64,000 nucleotides of DNA from JAIBBG01 sp031417525. GTDB taxonomy: Bacteria; Bacteroidota; Bacteroidia; Flavobacteriales_D; Sanyastnellaceae. The number at the start of each line of letters is the position of its first letter. Position 1 is the first letter of the stretch. The translations under genes were made by a program, and so were the position numbers. This document shows positions 16,269 through 26,800 of this stretch, in pieces. The stretch covers positions 1 to 64,000 of the forward strand of contig JANOVT010000332.1 in NCBI GenBank assembly GCA_031417525.1, given 5' to 3'. The notes below the pieces were generated by a model that was given only the letters and a program-made list of their open reading frames with translations, searched no databases and had not been told where the DNA came from.

Positions 16269-16341
16269 TCGTAAGTGGTGTTTTGGTTTCCGTTTCGCTG
16301 ATTCTATATGTATGACACGCTAAAGCAAAGAACGCTGCATG
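16151..16341. repeat. Direct repeat copy 2 (sigma fragment and upstream region)
   Basis: Partner of the repeat at 12049-12240, same orientation. Similarity runs from the TGCGCAACAC word at 16151 to the AACGCTGCAT word ending at 16340, with variable bases between the 36-nt identical block and that last word. Confidence 0.9.
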
Positions 16342-16481
16342 CTTTCCAAAATAAAATTCATTGCGCGATTTATTTGGAGAATAATACTACCCCTAAGATC
16401 ATATCTGGACACATGTAAAAAAATTACCACTACCAGAATACAAGAGGTATGGGTGTGAAAACACTCGGGATTTTCAAAAGG

Positions 16482-19082
16482 TCAATTACCGATGACAGCA
16501 AATTTCTTATGAATTACATTGCCTGAAGCCATGCTAAATGAAATTACGTATTGGCCAACCGACAAGCTCGAGACATCCAAAGTAACTATTGTTTCCTTCA
16601 TACTTCCATTGTCTACAATTCTGCCAAGTCCATCAGTGATTATATATTCAGATGCAACATAACGATTGGGTAGAATGATATTTAATACATCAACTGTTGG
16701 AGACGGAAAAACCTTCACAAGTTTCGCGAGATCATTTTCAGACAAAGAAGTGATGATTACTTCAAACATGACCAACTCTGAAGTACAATCTCCGATTAGC
16801 TCCTGAACCATCAGCGTTCCTGTTCCCTCGTTACTCCAAACAACTTCAGCTATTGTAGTTCCCTGTCCACCGGTGATTTCACCATTGACTACACTCCATA
16901 CGATTTCACCATAACCCGGCGTATCGTAAGTGTACCCATACAATCCAGTATTGTTTGGCATTTGCTGACCAGAAATTTCAAAAGCTGGAATTTCATAGAA
17001 ACAGGATGTATCCGCAAAAAGCGCAGCAGGCGAATAATTGCAAGCAAGCATATCTGTGCAACCATTAAATAATGAACAATTATCAATATAACCCGGAGAC
17101 ACATTATCCGGATCATAAGGCAACATAACGAGCACAGCCGATTCAGTGACATCATTGATGCAATCACCACTAATTTGAATTTCTAAGTGGTCCTGTCCTG
17201 CTGGATAAAAACTAGCATCCAATCCCGAATTAGCAATAAGCACATCGTTCAAATACCAATCGTAATCCAAGTTGCTCGCATCTTGCCCCAAATACACCAT
17301 TTCAGCTTCGATTGTAGTGTATTGGCCACAGTGGTACTCAATAGTATCTTGAAGAGTTAACTCAATTTGGTAATTAACCACATCAATATCAAATATTACA
17401 GAAGCAGTGCTTGCACAATAATCTGACACTTGAATGGTATGCACGCCGATCGATTCCTCATTCACCCAATAAATTTCCAAATAACCTGAATCATAACTAC
17501 TGGTTGGAGTTTCAACTATATAAGAATACGGTGTAGCTCCGCCGGTGACGACGACATCCAACAAGGCAGTTCCTTCGCACACAATTGGCAACGAATTCTG
17601 CGAATCAATGACTTCAATAGTTAAATTATTTGTTTCAAAAACATACACTTCATACATAGCATTGGTCGATGATCCGGTGCATAGATCGAGAACCACCAAC
17701 TCAAAAAGTGTGTCCGCCGAAGTTTGGTAGAACAATGTATCCGAATCGATGTCATTGTCCCATGTAAAATCAAAATTACCAGAGCCACCAGATAACACAG
17801 GAGCAATGAATTGATTTGTTCCAGGACAAACAATCGGTGACGTTGAAACAATCTCCAAATCCTCAGGTACATCTTCAATTTGAATTTCTGCGGAAAAAGA
17901 AAAGTTGTTTTCGCCGCATGCAATCGGATAAGACAACGTCAAGATGAGCGATTCAACAGACTCAGCAAGCACATCAGAAAAAACCTCTATAGGCAAAACA
18001 AAATACAGTTCACCTGGATCCATACTGATTTGATCGGGAAGCAGCGTAAAATCAATGCCATTCACAGCAGTTCCTGAATATGACACCGTAAAATCAAACG
18101 GATCATTGAGATTGGATTCCGACGGTCTTTCGAAGATGATATTTCCCTGCCCACAACTTTCGTAGAAGACAAAATCACTAGTCACTCCATTGTCAAATTG
18201 TGTTGAGATGTTCACCATTTGATCCGCAGTATTAATATTCTTTCGGATAAACAGACCAGAATCATTGGAGTAATCGTTGGCATTTGCAATGCCGAATTTC
18301 AAATGATAGGTTTGACCGCATACGAGCGGAAAATTAATATCCAAAGGAATAGTCCAACCATCATATTGAATATAATATGGATTAACGTAATGAGGATCGG
18401 ACCAATGCTCAGACATGTAAACATCACTTTGATATTGGTTGTATAATGCGCAGTTTTCGCAAGGACCAGCATTACCTGCTCCATTGTTTATGGTGTTAAC
18501 CGATATGGGCAGATTGACAACTGGCACTTGAGCCAAATTCACCGCGTTATTGGAATAAACGCCATTGATTCCTTGACCACTGAGAAATATTCCGCAGAAA
18601 TCGCCATAGCTAGAATTAACATATGAATCATATTCCTCGGAAGCCCATACTAATTGCAATTGAAGGCTTTCGCTAACGGCAACAAAATCAAACTCAAGGA
18701 TCGTGATGTTATAGATTTCAGGTAGGCTTAATTCATCCATAAGCGCAAACATATCTGCATCGAACAACCCATTATAATTATCAGGACTGGTGGAGTAGCC
18801 AATGTTGTTCGGGCCGGGAGCAAGAGCGCCATCACCATTTCCGAGGATTAAGCCACTCTCAATACCAACTGCACAATTTGAGCAATCAAATTTTCCAATA
18901 TTGACAACCGGCACTTCACCAGAGAGCGAGTTCACGGTGAGATTGCTCATGCTTACTTCAGGACCCAAGAGTATATCTTGTATATAGTCAGCAGCCGGCA
19001 AATAATTCTCAACCATCAATTGAGCATGCGCTAGGCGCATATAAAGCATGCAGCAAAAAAACAATACTAAATTCTTCAACAT
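16482..19082 (-). CDS. Choice-of-anchor L domain T9SS-secreted protein
   Basis: An 866-residue secreted protein. Residues 1-20 are a signal peptide (FFCCMLYMRLAHAQ). Residues about 25-290 match the choice-of-anchor L domain seen in many Bacteroidota surface proteins (GIESGLILGNGDGALAPGPN, VWASEEYDSYVNSSYGDFCG, HLKFGIANANDYSNDSGLF). A Calx-beta-like region follows (about 310-400, DFTVSYSGTAVNGIDFTLLP), then SprB-like and Ig-like repeats. A NGCTDMLACNYSP motif lies near 690. The C-terminal 80 residues form a sorting domain with VFPSPTVDVLNI in place of the usual YPNP and end KKFAVIGN. Location should be the cell surface; an adhesin or filament role is inferred from the domain type. Confidence 0.88.
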   Translation of the reverse strand: MLKNLVLFFCCMLYMRLAHAQLMVENYLPAADYIQDILLGPEVSMSNLTVNSLSGEVPVVNIGKFDCSNCAVGIESGLILGNGDGALAPGPNNIGYSTSPDNYNGLFDADMFALMDELSLPEIYNITILEFDFVAVSESLQLQLVWASEEYDSYVNSSYGDFCGIFLSGQGINGVYSNNAVNLAQVPVVNLPISVNTINNGAGNAGPCENCALYNQYQSDVYMSEHWSDPHYVNPYYIQYDGWTIPLDINFPLVCGQTYHLKFGIANANDYSNDSGLFIRKNINTADQMVNISTQFDNGVTSDFVFYESCGQGNIIFERPSESNLNDPFDFTVSYSGTAVNGIDFTLLPDQISMDPGELYFVLPIEVFSDVLAESVESLILTLSYPIACGENNFSFSAEIQIEDVPEDLEIVSTSPIVCPGTNQFIAPVLSGGSGNFDFTWDNDIDSDTLFYQTSADTLFELVVLDLCTGSSTNAMYEVYVFETNNLTIEVIDSQNSLPIVCEGTALLDVVVTGGATPYSYIVETPTSSYDSGYLEIYWVNEESIGVHTIQVSDYCASTASVIFDIDVVNYQIELTLQDTIEYHCGQYTTIEAEMVYLGQDASNLDYDWYLNDVLIANSGLDASFYPAGQDHLEIQISGDCINDVTESAVLVMLPYDPDNVSPGYIDNCSLFNGCTDMLACNYSPAALFADTSCFYEIPAFEISGQQMPNNTGLYGYTYDTPGYGEIVWSVVNGEITGGQGTTIAEVVWSNEGTGTLMVQELIGDCTSELVMFEVIITSLSENDLAKLVKVFPSPTVDVLNIILPNRYVASEYIITDGLGRIVDNGSMKETIVTLDVSSLSVGQYVISFSMASGNVIHKKFAVIGN

Positions 19083-19382
19083 GAATCAAAAATATGACAA
19101 AGATTTTAAGTTCGAAAAACCACTTCTGAGAGAAGTGGAGGAACGATATGGAGCAGTGGTTCAATAATAAAAGTGATCCTCGATCATGAACCCGAATGGA
19201 TTCTTTACTTCGTTGAAATTCTATTTGACTTAGTATAAGCTCAAGTCAGAAGTTGAGGATCATTCTTTTCAATTATTCCAAATATCGAACACAAAAAAAC
19301 CCCGGATCAAACAATCCGGGGCAATTCATAAATCAACCGCTCTATATCATCATAGCAGAAGTTTTCTGCTACTCAATAAATT
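19083..19382. other. Intergenic region upstream of the anchor-L gene and downstream of nrdA
   Basis: Three hundred bases with no supported gene. The right part holds the nrdA terminator at 19291-19321. The left part should contain the promoter of the leftward choice-of-anchor gene; I see no convincing element. Confidence 0.5.
19291..19321 (-). terminator. Intrinsic terminator after nrdA
   Basis: The stem pairs 19300-19307 with 19314-19321 around a 6-base loop. The A-run at 19293-19299 gives the U-tract on the minus strand. Confidence 0.85.
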
Positions 19383-21863
19383 CTAGCCACTGCACATCTC
19401 ACATGCATCCGGATTGTCGAGTGAACAAGAAAGCGCCGCTTGTTGTTTCGCTATTTCCTCCGCACTCATGGACGTTTGGTCTGCGTTTACCGTTTGCATT
19501 TCGAATTCTGGTGTTACCACTGCAACTGGTTCAACCGCATAAGCTGCTGCTGTTCCAACTGCAATCGCAGATTCTGCATTCGATGGGATGCTTTCTGTTT
19601 TGTATTTTTTATCTACTGTAAACTTGATCGCATCTGTTGCTGCCTTTGTTCTCAGGTAATACATACCTGTCTTCAATCCTTTTTCCCATGCGAAGAAGTG
19701 CATCGAAGAAAGTTTACCGAAGTTGGCATTTTCCACAAACAAATTGAGCGACTGACTCTGGCAAATAAATGCGCCACGATCCGCAGACATTTCAATGATT
19801 GTTTTCTGAGAAAGTTCCCACGCCGTTTTATACAACGCTTTCAAGTTGTCAGGAATCTCATTGATGTTCTGCACAGAACCATTAGCAGAGATGAGTTTGT
19901 TTTTCAAATCATCATTCCAGATGCCAAGGCTCACGAGGTCTTTCAATAAATGTTTATTGACGATGATATACTCACCGGCCAATACACGACGTGTGTAGAT
20001 ATTGCTTGTATAAGGCTCGAAACATTCGTTGTTGCCCAGAATCTGCGCAGTACTTGCTGTTGGCATCGGAGCCAGCAACAATGAATTGCGCATTCCGTAC
20101 TTCTTGATTTCCTCCTTCAATACATCCCACTCCCAGCGATTGGTAGGAGTTACATTCCACATATCGTATTGAAGAATGCCTTTGCTTGCTGGTGAACCTT
20201 CAAACGTTTCATACGAACCTTCCACTTTCGCGAGATCTTTTGAAGCCGTTGCAGCCGCGTAATAAATCGTCTCGAAAATTTCTTTGTTCAACTGTTTCGC
20301 TTCCGGGCCATCGAATGGGAACCGCATCAGGATAAATGCATCCGCCAATCCTTGCACACCGATACCAATCGGACGGTGACGCATATTGCTTTTTTTCGTT
20401 TCCGGAACCGGATAATAATTCGCGTCGATAATTTTATTGAGGTTGATGGCAAGCTGATAAGCTACATCAAACAATTTGTTGTGATCGAACGCAGAATCCT
20501 TCACAAATTTCGGAAGAGCTACAGAACCGAGGTTGCAAACTGCAATCTCATCGGGTGCGGTGTACTCCATGATCTCCGTGCAGAGATTGGAACTTTTGAT
20601 CGTGCCCAAATTCTGTTGATTGCTCTTACCATTCGCAGCATCTTTATACAACATATAAGGAGTGCCAGTCTCGATTTGTGATTCGAGAATCTTGAACCAC
20701 AAGTCTTGCGCTTTGATAGTCTCGCGGCCTTTGCCTTCTGTTTCGTATTTTGTGTAAAGTGCTTCGAAATCAGGTCCCCAGCAATCTGCCAGTCCTGGAC
20801 ATTCGTTTGGACACATCAAGGTCCACTGTCCGTCTTCCTTCACACGCTTCATAAACAAATCCGGAATCCAGAGAGCGTAGAACAAATCACGTGCACGCGA
20901 TTCTTCCTTTCCGTGATTTTTTTTCAGGTCCAGAAAATCAAATACATCAGCATGCCATGGCTCGAGATAAATCGCAAAAGAACCTTTGCGCTTTCCACCG
21001 CCCTGGTCCACATAACGCGCAGTGTCGTTAAACACTTTCAACATGGGAACTATGCCATTGCTCGTTCCATTGGTGCCTTTGATGTAAGAACCTTTCGCAC
21101 GCACATTGTGAATGCTGAGACCGATACCACCGGCACTTTGAGAAATCAAAGCTGTTTGTTTCAATGTATTGTAAATACCATCGATGGAATCATCCTGCAT
21201 TTGCAACAGGAAACATGAACTCATCTGAGGTTTTGGAGTACCTGCGTTGAACAAGGTTGGAGTAGCGTGTGTGAACCAACCTTCGCTAAGCATATTGTAG
21301 GTCTTCACCACTTCTTCCATGTCGCCTTTGTGAATGCCGACAGCAACACGCATAAATAATTGTTGTGGGCGCTCGGCCACTTTGCCGTGCAATTTCAACA
21401 AATAAGAACGCTCCAAAGTTTTGAAACCGAAGTAATCAAAATTGAAATCGCGATCGTAGATGATGGTGCTGTCAAGCAATGGTGCGTTGTCGAGAATGAC
21501 TTTGTAGACATCATCGGCAAGCAAACCAGCGTTGGCGCCAGTCTTCGGATCAAGGTAGTAATACAGATCCGTCATCACCTGACTGAAAGACTTCTTGGTG
21601 TTCTTATGCAGATTGCTCACGGCGATGCGTGAAGCAAGCAATGCATAGTCAGGATGTGTTGTTGCATTCGATGCAGAAATTTCCGCAGCGAGGTTATCGA
21701 GCTCACTGGTGGTAACACCATCATACACACCTTCAATCACCTTCATGGCGATTCTCAGCGGATCCACAATAGGATTCAGACCGTAGCAAAGTTTGCTTAC
21801 GCGCGCGGTGATTTTATCAAACTTGACACTTTCCTTGTGTCCGTCTCTTTTTAGTACATACAT
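19383..21863 (-). CDS. nrdA: Ribonucleoside-diphosphate reductase, large (alpha) subunit
   Basis: An 826-residue class Ia catalytic subunit that reduces ribonucleoside diphosphates to deoxyribonucleotides. The N-terminal ATP-cone (MYVLKRDGHKESVKFDKI) is the allosteric activity site. The catalytic core has the NLCTEIME motif near residue 428, giving the Asn, radical-site Cys and Glu of the active site, and TAQILGNNECFEPYTSN. The C-terminus ends CEMCSG, the Cys pair that re-reduces the active site through thioredoxin or glutaredoxin. Between residues 750 and 800 there is an Ala-rich linker. It forms an operon-like pair with nrdB, which lies 320 bases upstream. Confidence 0.96.
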   Translation of the reverse strand: MYVLKRDGHKESVKFDKITARVSKLCYGLNPIVDPLRIAMKVIEGVYDGVTTSELDNLAAEISASNATTHPDYALLASRIAVSNLHKNTKKSFSQVMTDLYYYLDPKTGANAGLLADDVYKVILDNAPLLDSTIIYDRDFNFDYFGFKTLERSYLLKLHGKVAERPQQLFMRVAVGIHKGDMEEVVKTYNMLSEGWFTHATPTLFNAGTPKPQMSSCFLLQMQDDSIDGIYNTLKQTALISQSAGGIGLSIHNVRAKGSYIKGTNGTSNGIVPMLKVFNDTARYVDQGGGKRKGSFAIYLEPWHADVFDFLDLKKNHGKEESRARDLFYALWIPDLFMKRVKEDGQWTLMCPNECPGLADCWGPDFEALYTKYETEGKGRETIKAQDLWFKILESQIETGTPYMLYKDAANGKSNQQNLGTIKSSNLCTEIMEYTAPDEIAVCNLGSVALPKFVKDSAFDHNKLFDVAYQLAINLNKIIDANYYPVPETKKSNMRHRPIGIGVQGLADAFILMRFPFDGPEAKQLNKEIFETIYYAAATASKDLAKVEGSYETFEGSPASKGILQYDMWNVTPTNRWEWDVLKEEIKKYGMRNSLLLAPMPTASTAQILGNNECFEPYTSNIYTRRVLAGEYIIVNKHLLKDLVSLGIWNDDLKNKLISANGSVQNINEIPDNLKALYKTAWELSQKTIIEMSADRGAFICQSQSLNLFVENANFGKLSSMHFFAWEKGLKTGMYYLRTKAATDAIKFTVDKKYKTESIPSNAESAIAVGTAAAYAVEPVAVVTPEFEMQTVNADQTSMSAEEIAKQQAALSCSLDNPDACEMCSG

Positions 21864-22183
21864 AATCGAATACTGATTAATTGTTTGGTTGCTCAGGAAA
21901 AAAAATCAGTTCAGCTCAATAGTTCCCGTTCTGCTTGAGTGCCTCCCGATATATCGGGAAGTGGTTAAGGCGTCCACTGAACTTCTTTCGATGTTCTGTG
22001 TTTGTTACCAAATCATATCTTCAAAATCAAGCGATCGAGAAAATCGAATTGGTTGCGCAAGGAAATTGTTTAGGTAACGTTTCTGCAAAAATCCGGGTGG
22101 ATTGTTTTGAAGAAAATCAGGGTAATTATTCACACCTTATCGGTGTATTCAAGATATCAATAAAATGATATCGTTTTTGTTCA
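21864..22183. other. nrdB-nrdA intergenic region with palindrome
   Basis: Three hundred and twenty bases with no supported gene. A 16-base perfect palindrome at 21943-21958 (TCCCGATATATCGGGA) could form a hairpin or bind a dimeric regulator. A direct NrdR-box match was not seen. Whether nrdA is transcribed with nrdB or from here is not clear. Confidence 0.5.
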
Positions 22184-23212
22184 TTAAAAATCTTCGTCCA
22201 ACGAAAAAGTTTGTTTATCCTTATCCGCCATCACTCCTGCCTTCTGATATTCACCCACACGTTTCTCGAAGAAATTGGTTTTTCCTTGAAGAGAAATCAT
22301 TTCCATAAAATCAAAAGGATTCGTTTTATTGTATATCGGATCATTTCCGAGTTCCATCAAAAGTCGGTCGGCAACAAACTCAATGTATTGTGCCATCATC
22401 TCGCTATTCATTCCGATCAGCTTCACAGGTAATGCGTCGATGATAAATTCTTTTTCAATTTCAACGGCATTGGTGATGATTTCCAAAATTCTTTCAGTGG
22501 AAAGTTTGTTCACGATATGTTTCGTGTACAAAAGACAAGCGAAATCACAATGCAAACCTTCGTCGCGGCTGATCAATTCGTTGGAGAAACTAAGCCCCGG
22601 CATCAGTCCACGTTTTTTCAACCAGAAAATACTGCAGAAGGAACCACTGAAGAAGATGCCTTCCACTGCAGCAAAAGCCACCAACCTTTCAGCGAAAGAA
22701 TCGCTTTTGATCCAGCGCAAAGCCCAATCCGCCTTCTTCTTCACGCAATCGAGGTTATCGACTGCTTTGAACAGAAAGTTTTTGTCTTTTGTGTCTTTGA
22801 TATAAGTATCAATCAACAATGAATAAGTTTCACTATGAATGTTTTCCATCATGATTTGAAAACCATAGAAAAACTTTGCTTCCGTATACTGTGTTTCACG
22901 AACAAAATTTTCGGCCAGGTTTTCATTAACGATACCATCACTGGCCGCAAAAAATGCGAGCACGTGTTTAATGAAGTGACGTTCGTCGTTGTTGAGTTTG
23001 TTGTTCCAGTCGACGAGATCAGCTTCGAGATCGATCTCTTCGGCAGTCCAAAAATTCGCCTGGCTTTTTTTATAAAAATGCCAGATGTCGTGGTGTTCAA
23101 TTGGAAATAAAACAAATCTGTCAGGATTTTCCTTCAGGATAGGTTCAATCTGCACATTGGCGGCAGATTTTTCGGAGGCTGCATTTTCAACGGAAGCAAG
23201 TAAATTGTCCAT
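22184..23212 (-). CDS. nrdB: Ribonucleoside-diphosphate reductase, small (beta) subunit
   Basis: A 342-residue ferritin-like subunit that holds the di-iron centre and tyrosyl radical. Metal-ligand segments are present: EEIDLEADLVDW, DERHFIKHVLAFFAASDGIV, MMENIHSETYSLLIDTY (Glu and His ligands) and SRDEGLHCDFAC (Glu and His ligands). The radical tyrosine is expected in KFFYGFQ, a segment closely resembling the eukaryotic R2 protein. The C-terminus (KQTFSLDEDF) is the acidic tail that binds NrdA. Length and motifs are intact. It lies upstream of nrdA in the same direction. Confidence 0.96.
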   Translation of the reverse strand: MDNLLASVENAASEKSAANVQIEPILKENPDRFVLFPIEHHDIWHFYKKSQANFWTAEEIDLEADLVDWNNKLNNDERHFIKHVLAFFAASDGIVNENLAENFVRETQYTEAKFFYGFQIMMENIHSETYSLLIDTYIKDTKDKNFLFKAVDNLDCVKKKADWALRWIKSDSFAERLVAFAAVEGIFFSGSFCSIFWLKKRGLMPGLSFSNELISRDEGLHCDFACLLYTKHIVNKLSTERILEIITNAVEIEKEFIIDALPVKLIGMNSEMMAQYIEFVADRLLMELGNDPIYNKTNPFDFMEMISLQGKTNFFEKRVGEYQKAGVMADKDKQTFSLDEDF

Positions 23213-23891
23213 AATTCTTTTCTCAAACAGTAAAAAACATTCTTTAATGAGGTGGTCGGGGTCGCAACTGGCAAAAACTAGAGCAGTTCACCCTCTTCTT
23301 TTTTGCCTTATCTCAGGTACTCAATCTTTTAATCCTTTTCTTCCCTTCCTGAATGACGTTGTCAAATGTTCGTCAAAAACGGTGGGAAGCCAAGTGCAAA
23401 CAATTGACAACTGCTTTTAGTTTTTAACATGACAGGGACCTGACATCACGGATGCCAATTTCGATATACCTTTTTGATCTTACACTACCCCGTACAAGGT
23501 ATATTTTTGGTCAAATTGGCTGAATTCTGTGGCATGATTTCCGATACGCGGCTGGATGAACCTTGAACTGTTCACTGAATCCCATTTTATTTGGTAATGG
23601 GTAATTGGTATGTGGTATTGGGTCGTTGGCAGAGGGTAATAATTTGCACGAAATGGGTCTTTTAAATGGAGTTGCTGAATTCATCTCAACCGAAATACCA
23701 AGGTCTTGCGCCTGAATACCCAATACCAAAGACCTAATACCCAATACCCTTTGCCAGCTTGTCAGTCCATTTCCCGGTGGCACCATTTTTAGCTTCCGCC
23801 CAGGCGCTTTCAAATACTACATTTGCAGGCCCGGAAAAAGCGTGCGCTTTTGCCCCGGAAAGCTTATTACACAAGAAGTACGAAAAATATT
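23213..23891. repeat. Divergent nrdB-secA intergenic region with word-type inverted repeat
   Basis: About 680 bases without a supported gene. GGTATTGGGT at 23613-23622 faces two direct copies of a 13-base AATACCCAATACC word at 23715-23727 and 23736-23748, so the right part is an imperfect inverted repeat built from short repeated words. A TACATTTG at 23818-23825 resembles a -7 element and may start secA transcription, although no good TTTG lies upstream of it. Confidence 0.6.
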
Positions 23892-26800
23892 ATGATAGGA
23901 ACAATCAATAAAATCCTCAAACGATTTGTCGGTGATAAATCTCAAACGGACCTCAAAGAAGTTACACCGATAGTAGAAAAAATAAATCAGGTTGGAGCCA
24001 CACTCACTTCTATTTCCAATGATGAATTGCGCGGAAAAGCAGACGCGTTGAAGCAGAAGATCAGGGATCGTGTTAAAGGAATGGAAGAAGAAATTGCCCA
24101 CCTGAAAATTCAGGCAGAGGCATTACCTGGTACTGAACTCGAGCAAAAAGAAACCATCTTCAATCAGGTAGATAAACTCAGTAAAGAGATAGATCAGGAG
24201 ATTGAAAAAGTATTGGAAGAAATCCTTCCTGAAGCATTTGCTATTATCAAAGAAACAGCAAGACGTCTGAAGGAAAACACTGAATTGCGTTTGACAGCGA
24301 CCGAAACAGACAAACAGCTTTCTCTGAATTCAGCGAAAGATTATATCAAGATAGAAGGCAATACTACAATCTGGAAAAATTCGTGGAATGCCGCCGGAAA
24401 CCCGATCACCTGGGACATGGTGCACTATGACGTGCAGTTGATCGGCGGTATTGCATTGCATCGCGGAAAAGTGGCGGAGATGGCTACCGGTGAAGGAAAA
24501 ACACTTGTCGCTACATTACCGGTATTCCTCAATGCGCTTGCGGGTCGTGGAGTGCATCTGGTAACGGTAAATGACTACCTCGCAAAAAGGGACTCCGAAT
24601 GGATGGGGCCACTTTATGAATTCCATGGTTTAACGGTAGATTGTATTGATCGCCACCAGCCGAATAGTGCTGCCCGAAAAAATGCTTACAACGCCGATAT
24701 CACATTCGGAACGAATAACGAATTTGGTTTTGATTACCTGCGTGATAATATGGCGGTAGAAGCATCGAATCTGGTGCAGCGCAAACACCATTATGCAATC
24801 GTCGATGAGGTAGATAGTGTTTTGATTGATGAAGCACGAACACCTCTTATTATATCCGGTCCGACACCAAAAGGAGATGATCAGGAATTTGATGCTCTGA
24901 AACCACGCGTACAATTATTGATCAGTGCACAGAAGGCAGCCACTACCGAATTTTTGACGCTGGCAAAAAAACGTCTTACACCTTCATCAGGCAGTTCTAC
25001 CAAAGAAGAATTACAAGAAGGTGCACTCGCACTTTTCCGCGCATACAGAGGTCTTCCAAAAAATTCTGCGTTGATCAAATTCCTCAGTGAAGAAGGAATG
25101 AAAGCGCAGCTATTGAAAACAGAAGGTTCGTATTTGCAAGACAATCAGCGAGACATGCCAAAGGCTGACGCTGAGTTGTTTTTCGTGATAGATGAAAAAC
25201 ATAATCAAGTTGAATTGACTGAAAAAGGAATTCAACTGATGTCAAAAAACATGGAGGATGAAAAATTCTTCGTGATGCCGGATCTCGGAAGTGAACTCGC
25301 TGAAATCGAAAACAGCGGCGTTTCTGCAGATGAAAAATTGCGACTGAAGGATGAACTGATGCGCGATTACAGCATCAAGAGCGAGCGTATTCACACGATC
25401 AATCAATTGCTGAAAGCGTATTCCATTTTTGAAAAAGATGTAGACTATGTGGTGATCGATAACAAGGTGAAAATTGTGGATGAGCAGACCGGCCGAATCA
25501 TGGAAGGTCGTCGTTATTCTGATGGTTTGCATCAGGCGATAGAAGCGAAAGAAAATGTACGTGTCGAAGCAGCTACACAAACGTATGCGACCATCACCTT
25601 ACAGAATTATTTCAGGATGTACCACAAACTCGCCGGTATGACCGGAACTGCAGAAACAGAAGCAGGAGAGTTGTGGAGTATTTATAAACTGGACGTGATG
25701 GTGATTCCAACCAACCGCAATATTTCGCGGAAGGATATGGAAGATAAAATTTACAAAACCAAACGCGAGAAATACAACGCAGTCATCGATGAAATCGCTG
25801 AGCTGCGTGCAGCCGGTCGTCCGGTTCTGGTTGGAACAACCACTGTTGAGGTATCAGAATTGTTGTCCAAAATGTTGCGCCTTCGTGGCATTGAACACCA
25901 GGTATTGAATGCAAAACTTCACCAGCGCGAAGCAGAAATTGTAGCCTCAGCCGGCCGTTCCGGAACAGTGACCATTGCAACCAACATGGCTGGTCGTGGA
26001 ACGGATATTAAGTTAGGCGAAGGTGTAAAAGATGCGGGTGGTCTTGCAATCATCGGCACAGAGCGCCATGATTCCCGTCGTGTGGATAGACAGCTTCGTG
26101 GTCGTGCGGGACGTCAGGGTGATCCGGGATCATCACAGTTTTATGTTTCTCTGGAAGATGATCTGATGCGTTTGTTTGGAAGTGATCGTATTGCAAAAAT
26201 GATGGACAGACTTGGCCTGAAAGAAGGTGAAGTTATTCAACACAGCATGATCACTTCGAGTATCGAACGTGCACAGAAAAAAGTAGAAGAAAATAATTTC
26301 GGAATCCGCAAAAGATTGCTGGAATACGATGATGTAATGAACTCGCAACGCGAGGTTATTTATAAGAGAAGAAAACACGCGCTGTTTGGCGAACGATTGA
26401 AACTAGACATCGACAACATGTTCTATGATCTTTCGGGAACGGTTGTAGATGCGCAGCATTCAGCAAAATACTACGAAGGTTATAAATTGGATTTGCTACG
26501 TTTATTTGGAATTGAAGCGCCAGTGACTGCTGAAGAATTTGTTTCGATGAAGGCCGATGATCTCGTTCAGAAAACTTACGTTGCAGTAGAAGCCAAATAC
26601 AAACAGCGTATTCAACACATTATGCAGGAATCATTTCCTGTTATCAAAAATGTGTACGAAAACAATTCGCAGGGCTTCACCAATATAGCAGTTCCTTTCA
26701 GTGATGGCCGCAAGACAGTGCAAGTTGCAGTGAATCTGGATAAAGCATATCAATCACAAGGAAGCGAAATCTTAGATGCGTTGGAAAAAGGAATCACACT

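Larger units (their letters stand above)
16104..16481. other. Gap holding the truncated sigma copy
   Basis: This 378-base gap contains a run of ten T at about 16110-16119, the sigma fragment at 16151-16268, its conserved upstream block at 16284-16319, and then about 140 AT-rich bases before the end of the leftward choice-of-anchor gene in which I see nothing further. Confidence 0.7.

Noticed and set aside
12049..16341. Direct repeats considered as ends of a transposon or integrated element
   Set aside because: No transposase, integrase or terminal inverted repeats lie between or beside them, and the repeats are gene pieces rather than att-like sites.
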